A DNA stretch of 64,000 nt, taken from the NCBI RefSeq assembly GCF_016545825.1, contig NC_052613.1, positions 57,982,833-58,046,832 on the forward strand, given 5' to 3'. The position numbers were made by a program, and so were the translations under genes. Origin of the DNA: Eucalyptus grandis (lineage: Eukaryota > Streptophyta > Magnoliopsida > Myrtales > Myrtaceae). Shown here piece after piece: positions 36,511-47,955 of this stretch; position 1 is the stretch's first letter; the number at the start of each line of letters is the position of its first letter. A model generated the notes under the pieces. The model ran no database searches. It was not told the DNA's origin and saw only the letters and a list, made by a program, of their open reading frames with translations.

Positions 36511-39500
36511 CGTATTACACCTGTTATTTTCCGGTGAGAGGAGTTTTTATTGGTTTTTGCGGATGCAAAGATTTTTCTGTCTTGTTGGTTCCGTCTGCGT
36601 GTAGTAATGGCAGATCGGGAGACGTTGGCTCCACGACGAGTTGAAGCATCACACAACGACACAAGTCCAATGACAGAGATTCAACTTTTTTGTACCGTTG
36701 CAACAACTTGTATATACATCCCAAAGTTGTAAGTACAGGTTTTTTTTACTGTCTTGTCTTCTTCATGGCCGATGGAGGAAAAAAAAACAAAGAATGGATT
36801 TGGGCAGTCTGTTTTATTTCTTTCCGAAATACAAAGGATCATCTCTCTGAGTGACCCTTTTGGTTTCTCTGTATTTGTCAACGCGAAATGTTACTGGATG
36901 GGGATGTCTCTCAAGAACGAGCATGTGTGTTCAGCTCTTTTTGTGTTCCACAGGTACTGAGTGCAATATACTTAATAACTTCTTGAATGGGGAAAATCTA
37001 GTCTATTGAGCGGTGAACGCGATGCCGCTGGTCAACCCTTCCTCATATATTGGTAGATTCTTTTTAACTTGAAAAAGCATACACTAAACGAAAGCATGTC
37101 GCGGAAATATGAACCCGGAAAACTATCCACACGGACTGTGCAGAAACGTGGATTTTCCCTCTTGCCCAAGACCTCATAAATGATCAAAATCCCGTCTCCA
37201 TCCCGTTAAGTTATTTTGCTTTTGCGAGCCTCTTTCCTTTTCCTATAAACTGAGGAAGATACCACATAAAATTACGGAAACAACTTGTGGTTTGCTGGGT
37301 TTCTCCGGGGTAAGATGCAACTCGTTTTCTAGGTCAGATCCTGCTAATCATTGACGCAGACAGCATTAGGTGCAATAATAGCCTATAAGCTCTACTATGC
37401 ATGTTCCTCCATTATAAATACCTTTGTTAATCGATCAATCCATGCCTCTGCGCCAGCTAATTAAAGATGTAATATAAGAAAGCCCTTCCACCCGATACAT
37501 TTAACTACTTTGTAGGGGCTACTATTATCATCACGAACCGTATTATAAGCGGCGGTTGCACCTGTCATGACTATGTGGGTTAACTGACATTATTTTATAG
37601 ATCTATAATATAAACAAGGCATCACGCATAATGTAGGTGGCGATCAAGATGAATTCATTAATTTACTTCCACTGGGTAGTTTCGATCGTGTAAAACTATA
37701 TCCAGCTTCAAACAAAAGAATAACCAAAGGAAACAAGACTTAAAGAAATGAACAAACCACGCGCTGGTGTCTCCATTACTTTCTTGTATTGAAATGAAAT
37801 TCTTACAAGGATGGAGACAAGTGCAAGCAAACATAAGTAAATAAATAAGCAAATACAGCCTGGCACATCCCTTTTGATACATATATTTCGGGTAACGCAG
37901 ACTTCACATGGATTCCTTTCTTAAGCTCTCTCTCTCTCTCTCTCTCTCTTCTATATATATATTAAAAATGAGATTAGATTAGACAAACAATTCCACATCC
38001 CTCTCGCAATCTCCGCTGCCCATTTTCTTATTTGCCAGGACCACATGTCACGTACACCTATATTCGCTGCTCTTTGGCTATTTTACTTTAGTCCAATGTT
38101 AAAAAACGACGAGGATTTCACTTTGCAGAATCTGATGATCTGATCGAATCGTGATTCATTTACAGGCTTTTATCCGCCCGATGTGTTGTGAACATGTAAA
38201 AAATGGACACATTTATCTAAGTAGTAAGCGCATCTGGACGTAGCAGATCCCCATGCAACTTTTGGCATTGAGCCTTGTGCCCAACTCCCTTCTTTATCAA
38301 CGAACCAAACCTATAACAATCAGATCAAACAAAATAAGGAATCAAACAGATTGGATCGATCTTCACGCGGAGGGGAGTTAATTTTTAACAGAATGATCGA
38401 GGGTTTCATCGAGATAAGGAGATTGAGTATAGTAATGTATGTATTATCTGAACCCAAATTTTAAATTCAAATTGATTTGAATATCATTATCACGTATGGA
38501 GATTAAGCTGTACATATAATGTAGAGATCAATCTTGTATATACAAATAAAAATTCAGATCACATCCTAACTTTAACCGCTAAAGTAACTGGATCGCTTAA
38601 AAACGAAAATCTTTCAACAGTTGTGCGAATACCTTGTTGACCAGGGACGAGAGGCTTTAATTAACCTGCTCATCGCTTCGACCACAAACAAAGCTAATGG
38701 CACCAAAGCACACGTGGCGACGGCTTTAATTAAGCTATGGTGCGTGCGCATTCCGGCCCATCCGGTCGGCCCACAATGACCGGACCGAATCGACGAACCT
38801 GTCGACCTCACCAGCTTGGCTGTCTGCGGGCCGTCCTCCGCCATCTCCCTCCCTCTACCTGTGCCCGCTACCCCCAACAAGTTATCCTTGAACTCCCCCA
38901 CCGCTTCCGTGTCCATTTGTCTTGTCCTCATTTTGTCATCATGTCGGGGAGTATATCTTCTACTTTCCCTCCCAGTTCCTGCACGGTGTTGGGACATGGT
39001 TGCAGAGACGTAAGATGAAGGGGAATTCATGTGTCTGTAAGTAGTTTTCGGGCGAATAGCTCCAGCAGTTAACCATTCTAGATTGACCACTTAAAAGCTT
39101 CTCTGTTCGAATGCTGTTTTTCAATCCTAGCATAATTATCGGATTGGCATGTCCTTGTCTTCCCCACTAGTGACGTTTCACCTACAATTGACCCTTTTAT
39201 TTTCTTTGTTAACATGAAGATTTCGAGCTGCAGACGTGATGGAAGACTAACTACAAACCACGCCTGCAGTATGCGAGGGACATACTTAGCGATTGTTCCT
39301 AACAAGCATAGCTTATGTTTTTGCGCACAATAATTCTCAACACCTTGTGCTTCTCGATGTTTTTTGACCGAAATCATTTGGTTTATAATTTCTCTGTCCC
39401 ACAACTTGTATCTCATAGACGAGTACTTACATATTAGCTATTAACTAAGGTGATGTTCCTGCTCTTTCAGGAAAATTGCTGTTCAAACTCCCATTAACCA

Positions 39501-40109
39501 CATGACTTATCAATCCTGATTCCATATCAAGCTCACTCAAAGACACCACGTGTAAAACTATTTTCCATCGTTATCGTTGTCTTTCAAACAGGTATCGTCT
39601 TTCGGTTCCTAATCTATTGACTATTAAGAATTCGAAACCCATGAGCCACAGGGTTTTTGTGGCTCGATAGAATGAAGTTAAAGCAAACAAGGAGATGAGC
39701 TTAATAGGTAAAGCTCCCACGTGATCAAGTCATGTGGCGCAATCTCCACGGTAATTTGAGTTGCCTATATTCGTTTTCCCAGTGATTTCACAATTTGCAA
39801 AAAGCGCATTCTATTAGTAAGGCTCTTTAACCTTTTGTGTTCTTCATCTGAACTGGATATAATGTCTCCAGGATGATCGTGTTCTTAGGCATAGGGAGAT
39901 TTATTCTAACCTTACAAAAAAAGACAGAATATATTAATGTTATAAGGACTTTCCTTTTCTTTTATAATGTCTACAGTGTGTTTATCATGTTAAAATCTAT
40001 ACAACTTCATCTTAAAAGCAAACTCCTCAAACTGTCGTGTACAAACCTCACATTACTATATAGACGAAAAACAGAGTGAAATGAAGAAACATCATTTTAT
40101 TGCAGAGGT
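36511..40109. other. Intergenic block, no gene recognised
   Basis: 3' flank of the DUF4228 gene and then AT-rich DNA. It holds a (CT)n microsatellite at 37926-37949 followed by a short (TA)n. A 158-codon minus-strand frame at 38614-39090 has no recognisable motif. Confidence 0.4.
37926..37949. repeat. (CT)n microsatellite
   Basis: A CT dinucleotide run of about 24 bases. Confidence 0.9.
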
Positions 40110-40827
40110 TTTTCCCGCACAACTGTCACTGAGAATCGGAATCTGAAGTAGCTAGCATGTCTCCAACAATTCCAAGTACAAGACCCTCATTACTCCATTC
40201 TGTCAAACCTGAGAGCATAGGAACATCTGATTCATGGTGCACTCCCACAAGGATGAATTATCTCTGTTGTTTGCAATCCGTCTTCCACTTTCTCCTCTTT
40301 GTGGATTGCCCCTTCTCTGTCCACTCGACCAATAAACTCGACCTGGAGATTCTCCACCTCGCTTCCATCTTTGTCATGTCACCCCGGTATGAACTGGTCA
40401 ACATTAAGACTATGCTTGGATGTTGAGCCATGAGTCTGCTATAAGCTAGTTCCTCATGGTCATCAATACTGCCAAAGAAGAGCATGGCAATGCGATACGG
40501 AGAGTTAGGATTGAAAGCTGACTGTTTGCCGCTGATGTGGCTTTTCCCTTTCAAAATCCCGACTGAGCAAGTTTTGAGTACATTTCTATTCACGATTCTA
40601 ATGGAAGGAGCAGAGGTTCTTCCTCTTGTGGCCTATTGCTTGCGGAAGGGGAGAAGCACAATCATGCTCCCTTATCAAGCGCAAGAGACCATATGTCATT
40701 GTGCATAGTCTCGTGAGGTGCGTCGACCATGAAATATTGCAGTCTAAAGGCATTGATTATTTGAGAGGCCTTGGCTTTGTGTTGACATGGCTTCTCCACG
40801 GATAAGGCACAGGCACTGAGTTCTCTA
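40110..40827 (-). pseudogene. CHX pseudogene, C-terminal portion
   Basis: It includes the phrases ETMHNDIWSLALDKG, KTCSVGILKGK, YRIAMLFFGSIDDHEELAYS and GLVLGIVGDMLATSDS, each parallel to a segment of the intact gene. Frame changes lie between these blocks (near 40660 and 40590), and a TGA follows AKGA-type text near 40660. The end is placed near a TGA at 40127. Confidence 0.8.
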
Positions 40828-41106
40828 TGTAAAATAGCTAAAAAGAGAGGAAAGATGAGGCTGAAACTTCTTTTCATTCAGAACCTCAAAGTCTTTTACA
40901 AAGACAAATACATAGCATAAAACACCGCTAAAATAGGACCATAACTACCCATGTTATGCATAAAACACTTGCTCCACTAACTCCTAAAAACTAGGACAAC
41001 TAACACACAAATTAGCTACACATGACTCCACTAACTCTTAAAGACTAGAATAATTGAATAAACAAATCAGCAAAATGGGTAGGAAGAAACAACTATTATT
41101 TCAACA
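40828..41106. mobile_element. Solo LTR (279 bp) inside the CHX pseudogene
   Basis: Bounded by TG..CA on either reading (plus TGTAAAATAG...TTTCAACA). The 5-bp duplication ctcta is exact at 40823-40827 and 41107-41111. The interior has LTR-like features when read on the minus strand (TGTTGAAATA start). It interrupts a CHX codon series that closes in frame without it. Confidence 0.8.
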
Positions 41107-41185
41107 CTCTAAGGTGAAGGACAAACAAAGACATAGGGCTGCTTTTCAAGGGGCTGGAGGCTTCAACAACATTGATAATTAGGTG
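41107..41185 (-). pseudogene. CHX pseudogene, small island between two solo LTRs
   Basis: It reads LIINVVEASSPLKSSPMSLF then VLHL on the minus strand, the start of the cytosolic domain of CHX proteins. Both ends coincide with target duplications (ctcta on the left, aggtg on the right). Confidence 0.8.
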
Positions 41186-41215
41186 TGTTATGATTGAAAC
41201 TATCACCTAGAAGGG

Positions 41216-42088
41216 GGGATAAGTACACTAATGGTGCCATAAGTTGTGTACGGCGCTCACTTTGGTGCCAAAAGTTTCCGTCGGATCACTTAAGTGCCAA
41301 AAAATTTGAAAAACGCTCACTTTGGTGCCAACGCCGACGAAATTGGCCGGAAATCCGATGTGACCTTTTTTTTTTATTAATTTTTGAAGCCGACATGGCC
41401 CGTCGGAGAGTTGAGTCAGCATCCAAACACCAAAACGACGCCGTTTGGCATCTTTCCCCCAACTTTGAAACCCTAATCCCCAAATTGAGAGAGAGGGAAG
41501 GCTCGTCTTCGTGTCTTCTTCTTCCTCGAAGACCCACACCAGCAACGGCACCAGCACAGCACCAGCAACAGCACTGGCAGCACACCAGCAACGACACTAG
41601 CAATGCATCAGCAGTAGCAGCGCACCAGCAGCCCCTTCGACCCATCTTCTTCCTCCTTCTCCTCTGCCCTCGCCTTCGATTTTTCCTGCAACAATCTCAG
41701 TCTCTCCTTGCTCACCTGGTCGAGCAACTACAATGGTGGCTAAGCGATGATGGCCGAGTGACGGTGGCCGAGTGATAGCGGGCGAACGACGGTGGCCGAG
41801 CGGCGGAAACCCTAATTTCAATCCCCATGTGAGCTAAACGGCGTCGTTTCCATGAAGCCATCCATGTAGGACAGTAAAACGACGTCATTTTCTTAAGGAG
41901 GACCGAAAACGACGTCATTTAAAGGCATATCGATTTTTTTTTTTAAATCATTTTGGCCGGAATCTTTCGCCGGTGGCACCAAAGTGAGCGTTTTTCCTCA
42001 AATTTGGCACTTAAGTGATCCGATGGAAACTTTTGGCACCAAAGTGAGCGCCGTACACAACTTATGGCACCATTAGTGTACTTATCCC
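41216..42088. mobile_element. Mutator-like TIR element, family A copy 1 (873 bp)
   Basis: TIRs of at least 80 bases begin gggataagtacactaatggt at both ends. An exact 10-base duplication, cctagaaggg, flanks it (41206-41215 and 42089-42098). The interior includes aacgacgccgttt and aaaccctaatcc stretches that look like plant promoter or leader sequence, followed by a Ser/Gln-rich low-complexity open frame. No transposase. Inserted in the large solo LTR. Confidence 0.85.
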
Positions 42089-42425
42089 CCTAGAAGGGGT
42101 TGAATAAGTGATTGTGCAAAAATAAAAAAGGTTTTAATAAAAATTGCAACAAAATACCATAGGTGATGAAAAGAATTGATCAGATCTTATCAATATGCAA
42201 TCTTATCACAAAAAAATAAAAATAAAAAGAGTTAGGGATAGAAAATTGCATACAAAATATTATTGTGGTTAGACTTTTGCAAACCTTCGTCCACTCTCCC
42301 ACACTATAGCCTATTAATTGGAATCCACTAAAAAAACCAATCAAAGTTATAAGATCTAAGCTATCTAAACTCAAGCTCGTGTGTATTACTTCTCACACAG
42401 TCTTGAACTCTAAATGATTACACAA

Positions 42426-43977
42426 TGTACTATTTTATTAATACGTCTATGATGGGGTGCAATTTGAACGCACCGTTTCATCTTGATAAGTTATTATGGA
42501 AAGACACCATTTGAAAGGGTATGATGGAGTCGTATAAAAATCTTCTAAGGATAATGGGAGAAGTACACTATCAGTGCCATAACTTGTGTACGGCGCTTAC
42601 TTTGATACCAAAAGTTTCTGTCGGATCACTTAAGTGCCAAAAAGTTTGAAAAACACTCACTTTGGTGCCAACTCCAATATGGTTGGCCGGAAATCCGACG
42701 TGTCACTTTTTTATTAATTTTTTAAGCTGATGTGGCACGCTGGAGAGTATAGTCAGCATTTAAACAACAAAATGACGCCGTTTTGTGTCTTTCCCCCAAA
42801 TTCAAAACCCTAAATCCCCAAACAATGCCATTTTCTGTCGTCTTCTTCCCCGAAGACTAGTTCTTCCCCGAAGAACAGCACTAGCAGCGCTAAAGAATAG
42901 CACCAGCAACACCAGCAGCGCACCAACACAACACAAGTAGTTTTCCAGAAAAGAAATCACGCGCTCACCTGCGCCCTCCCCCAATAGTTTTCCCCCATTT
43001 TCAATCACCTTGTCGACCTTTCAAATCCTCGAATCTCAGCCTCACCACCGCCTTTTCCCAAATAATATCGTCGGGTGCAGAGGAAGCGTGAGCTCGAAGA
43101 ATCTCCAAAAGCACGAGTGATCTGGCCAATGGTAGCCGCGAAGATCTGGAACGCCATGGAGGTTGTCAGCAAAGCTAGCTGCAACGACAGTGGCGGCCGT
43201 GGCCCCGCCATCCCCTCCTCCACCCTCGCCATCGACACCTCCCTCTCCCTTGGGATTTTCTATTCGTTTTTTTTTCTTTTGTCTTGCTGTGGCAAGCAAC
43301 TACGATGGAGGTCGAGGGACGGCGGCCAAGCGAGAGTGGCCGAGGGACGGCAACCGAGCGACAACAGCCAAGCAACGGCGGACAAAAAAATCCTAATTTC
43401 AATCCAAAAAAAAAATCCCCAAATGAGTTAAATGGCGTCGTTTTTGTGAGGCCATCCATGTAGGACAGTAAAACGACGTCATTTTCTTAACGATGACCGA
43501 AAACGACATTGTTTAAGGCCTTGTCAATTTTTTTTTTAAAAACCACGTAATCATTTTGGCCGGAATCTTTCGCCGGTGGTACCAAAGTAATCGTTTTTCC
43601 TCCGATTTGGCACTTAAGTGATCCAACGGAAACTTTTAGTACCAAAGTGAGCGTCGTACACAACTTATGGCACTGATAATATACTTCTCCCAAAGATAAC
43701 CGTCGGGATGATTAGCAAAACACACGCTCAGAAAGAAATTGTTCTCTTTTTGTTATCCCATTTCCATCAAATAAAAAAGAAGGCGTTCCATTTCTCATTT
43801 AAGAAAACAATTGGCATTTACGTTGTGAAAATTGGATGTTTTCCTCATAACTACATTCAGACCAACTTGAAGTAATATTGTTCGTCATTCATCCATAATT
43901 CAACATTCATTCATGGGTAAATTGTTCATTGCGCATTAGAAAGAGGTAAGTCATCTTCCATCGACCTTTTTCCAACA
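42426..43977 (+). repeat. 5' LTR of the nested Copia element (interrupted)
   Basis: The LTR proper is 42426-42555 plus 43701-43977, about 407 bases; the middle is a Mutator-like insertion. It aligns throughout with 52173-52591 (shared words include tgataagttat, gaaagggtatg, aattggcatttacgttgtg). Confidence 0.9.
42556..43691. mobile_element. Mutator-like TIR element, family A copy 2 (1136 bp), in the Copia 5' LTR
   Basis: Both ends begin gggagaagta and continue into the same cagtgccataa.ttgtgtacg arm as copy 1. The flanking 9-base near-duplication is aaggataat (42547-42555) and aaagataac (43692-43700). The other LTR lacks the insert and shows the unbroken site. The interior resembles copy 1 (leader-like aaaccctaaatcc, low-complexity Ser/Pro frames). 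No transposase. Confidence 0.85.
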
Positions 43978-45852
43978 TTATTATCAAGGCCCGGTTGTGA
44001 TTTCTGCATTGTTTTTCATCGATTTTTTCTCGTTTATCATTTGATATCGAGATCAAATGAATGAAATCTACACTGTGTGGATGTTTATTGCTCGGAAATG
44101 CAATATGAATCGTCAAAAGCGAACTGAAGTGAAGAACGGGTTTAGGGGCCACGTATACCATATGGTTTTGGCTATTTTTTAGAATATTTTTTTGGCCAAA
44201 ATCAATTTTTAAATATACAAAATGAAAGTAGTCATTGATATGAGTCGAACGCGCCTACATGTGTAACTAAAAGCCACGGCGCGTGGGCGCCATGCACCAG
44301 ACTCACTGAGCATGCCCAATGCGTGAGCACCACACGCATGTCGACAAACTGACCCATGCTAACATCCCGGATGACGTCATCCAACGGTCAGTAACCGCCA
44401 AATGATGTCATCAATGACGTCACCGTCGATGGCAATTGGTCGACTGACAACCGACCAAAGACTCGACCCGAGACCAGACCCGACTATTAACTGGTCAACC
44501 GGTCTAGCAGTCGGACTGGTCACCGGTTAGACCGGTCGGACCGGCTAGGAGCCTTCTAGCTCGCTAACGCGTGGTGAGCCCGCGGGTGCTCCAATTGGAG
44601 CGTGGTCGGCGGCGTTTGGTTCATATAGATATTCTCTACATCGTGGTATAATTATTTTATATTTTTGAGTTTTTTAAAGGTATAAAAATGTGTAGGGAAC
44701 CCTAAGTACACGTATTCTTTTTTGTACAAATGTATTGTATATTCCTTTTAAGCCTGTATTTTCTTATGGTTTTGGAAATACAATAGCTAGCTTACATGAA
44801 AATGATATTATATATGTTGTGTTAGCTTGGTTCGATGATGGCATATATATAGTTTAATATATTTGTAATTTTCTAATTCTGGTAAAATTCGAACTATGAT
44901 AGAAAATCCTTGATTTTTCATTATATGTTGAATTACGGTTTTGGTTATAGTCGCTGCATGATTTTTTTTGTATGCTGGTTCACATCATGTTACGTATTTT
45001 GTGTTAATGAAAAAAATGTAGAAATTACATAAGGTCGTGTAATTATTTTTTCTAGGGGGAGTTCGTAGGTTGGTAGAATTCAAAAGAGTTCTTACCTAGA
45101 ACTTAAAATTTGCGTAAATTAAAATAATTAATGACAATAGAACAATCGTACTTAAGAGCTGATTGGAACATAGTGAACTTTCATTTATATATCATTTGTT
45201 GAATTATCATTAATTTAGTTTGCCTTTACTGCAAATTAAATATGTATGTTACTCTAAAAAATGTGCTCGTATTGATTCTGCGTTTATTATGTCAATGTGT
45301 AATAGCAATTAATTATGGTTTCGGCATCCAAGACCATTATAATTGACCTCAATAAGAGTGAAAAACTGAACGGTAACAATTATGATAATTAGCACCGAAA
45401 AGTTCAATACATCCTTGAGGAGTAAGGTTTTGGAAATCCCCAACCACACCATGGATGAACATGAGCATGGAATTTCAGCTAAACACATAAGAGATCTAGA
45501 AGCTTATCAAGCTTGGAAGAAGAAAAATAGCATTGCTCGCATTACATTGCTAAGTTGTATGCAAGATGATCTCATGTGTGAGTTTGAAAGTTATGATAAA
45601 GCTCAAACAATGTGGATTGCCCTGAAAATAAATTTAGGGGTACATCTACCACTAAGTTGAAGAGACTCACTATCAAATTTGACATATACGCCCAAATATA
45701 ACGATGAGGAAACATTTTCGGGAGATGTCAAACATGATTTGTGAGCTGAAGTCGGCAGGTCACTCATTTACTGATGAACAACACGCTTAAGCTATTATAA
45801 GGTCTATTTCTAACAATTTGGAGTATATGAAGATCAATATGACGCATAATGA

Positions 45853-46061
45853 CCACCGGCCGTGGTGGCTCCACTGGATAAGGCTCTGCTGATCCTCAAC
45901 GAAGAGGTGAAGGGTTCAAAACCCAGAGGAGGCACTAGGTGTATTAAGTGTGACTCAGGGGTGGTGGGTCCTTCTGCTTAAGTGTCACCTGGGGGTTTAC
46001 GGTGCGGCTGTCGGCTGCAAGCCGGTTCCTCCAGCACCAAATAAAAAAAAATAAAAAAAAC
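45853..46061 (+). mobile_element. tRNA-type SINE (209 bp) with exact 14-bp target duplication
   Basis: Flanked by atgacgcataatga at 45839-45852 and 46062-46075. Pol III A box (tggctccactgg, about 45866-45877) and B box (ggttcaaaacc, 45913-45923) are in tRNA order and spacing. The end is an A-rich tail (46042-46060). Deleting it with one duplication copy rejoins the Copia gag frame. No open frame inside. Confidence 0.88.
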
Positions 46062-47079
46062 ATGACGCATAATGAGAATATTGTCACTTTTAATGATATA
46101 ACGCGTTATTTGGAATTAAAGGATGAGCGTCTAGAGGCTGTGAAATCCTCTACCCATGCTTATGTTGCTGAATTGAGTTCACACAAAGTTTCGGGCTTTA
46201 AGCGCAAAAGAAATCATTAATTCAATAATAAAGGGAAAAAGATTAATCAAGAACCTAAGAGAGTAAGACCTTCCAACGCAAGAAGCGTGGTGGGAAGAAA
46301 GACAAGGCCTGTTACAATTGTGGCAAGATGAGTCACTTTGTTCGTGAATGCACTAAGTCGAAAGAGGTACCCTATTATTCCATTACTTTAAATAATGTTT
46401 TTGTTTCTAGCATTGTAATGCTTACTGAATTTCATCCAATGTGGATTGTAGACTCAGGAACAACAGACCACGTAACTAGAGACCAAGAAGCATTTGTAGA
46501 GCATCGTTGGATACAGTCTGGAAGAAGATAGATATATGTTGGGAATAATTCAAGAGTTGAAATGAATAATATCGGCATATATAAATTAATTTTACGTAGT
46601 GGTCGAAACCTATTCCTACATGATGTCTTCTATGCTCAAGATATTTCACGAAACTTTGTCTCCGTAGTTATTCTTCTTAGCTTAGGTTATATATTGAATT
46701 TCCATGGTAATTGTGTTGATATTTTGTTTGGAATAGTTTATTATGATTCGGGTCATGTATTGAATGATTTTATGGTGTTAGATATTGATTATGATCAGTA
46801 CAATATTAATGTCGATGGTTGTTTTTCTTTAATTGCATCTTATAGTAATGTTGAAATTGATGCAAGTACTTGGCATACTAGATTATGTCATATTGGATTA
46901 CAAAAAATGCAAAAATTAGCTAGAGAATGGCTTTTAGGATCACTCATTAATGTTAATCTACCCGTATGTGAACATTATATAGTGGGAAAAAAATTAGAAA
47001 ATCATTCGGTAAAGAAACTAGAGCCAAATTTTCATTGCAACTCCTACATTCTGATATTTGTGATCCTTTGAACATGAGG

Positions 47080-47955
47080 GGAGGTATGGATACCTGAAGT
47101 GCAAAAACTTGATACGGAGGGACACTTAAGTACCAGAAGCTTGGAAAATGATACTTAAACTCCAAAATCGGAGTAAAATAGATCACTTAAGTACCAATCC
47201 AGCCAAAATGCTGATGTTGTATTTTCTGGCGAAGTAAGTGCACGTAGATGTGGCTAGAAAATGCAAAAATAACGTCGTTTTGTCTCTAACATGATAAAAA
47301 TTAATATAAAAATTAATTTAATTTAATTTAAAACTAAATTTATTTAAAACATTTAAAAATTAAAATACAAATATTAAAGGGGGAGGGAGATAGCTGAGGG
47401 CTGAGCCCTCGCTGCCACTGCCTCCCTCCCGTCGCTGGGAAAGGACGGCGAAGGAGGGGGAGGGTCGGCTAGGGTTGTCGGCCCCCGGCCAATTGGCGGT
47501 AAGGGCCCGTGAACCCTCACCTAGATCCGGGAGGGCTCGCGAGCCCTCGCCGCCTCCCCGTCGTCGCTAGGAAGGGGCGGCGACGAAGGGGGGAGGGTTG
47601 ACTGAGGTCGCCGGCCCCCGGCCGATCGGCAACGAAGGCTCAGCCCTCAGCTGTTGCCTTTTCTCCCTCACCTTTATATATATATATATAAATTAAAATA
47701 ATTATTATTTATTTTTATATAATTCAATTAATATTTATATTAACATTTGAATCCGCTGAAAAACAATGTCGTTTTTTGCCCTTTGTTTTTTAGTTAGCAT
47801 TTCGACGAACCACATAAACGAAAAATAATATTAATAAAATTACCGCATAAGATTTTTAGTTGGGTTTGCTGGAGATGGCACTTAAGTGTCCTACTTTTCA
47901 AAAAAAAGTATCATTTATTCATGCCAAATTTTGACACTTAGGCTGTACTTCTCCC
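47080..47955. mobile_element. TIR element with 9-bp duplication (876 bp) in the Copia integrase
   Basis: The left flank aacatgagg (47071-47079) and right flank aacgcgagg (47956-47964) match at 7 of 9. The arms are degenerate but alignable (ggaggtatgg..cctgaagtgc; reverse complement of the right arm gggagaagtac..cctaagtgtc). It resembles family A arms and has a GC-rich core (47380-47650) of gagggct/cgccgg words. The integrase frame continues across the site when it is skipped. Confidence 0.7.

Noticed and set aside
38614..39090. 158-codon minus-strand open frame
   Set aside because: No motif, odd composition, no promoter or splice context; overlapping frames on the other strand are just as long.
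41194..41775. 193-codon frame in Mutator-like copy 1
   Set aside because: It starts outside the element, runs through the inverted arm and is low complexity; kept only as possible captured sequence.
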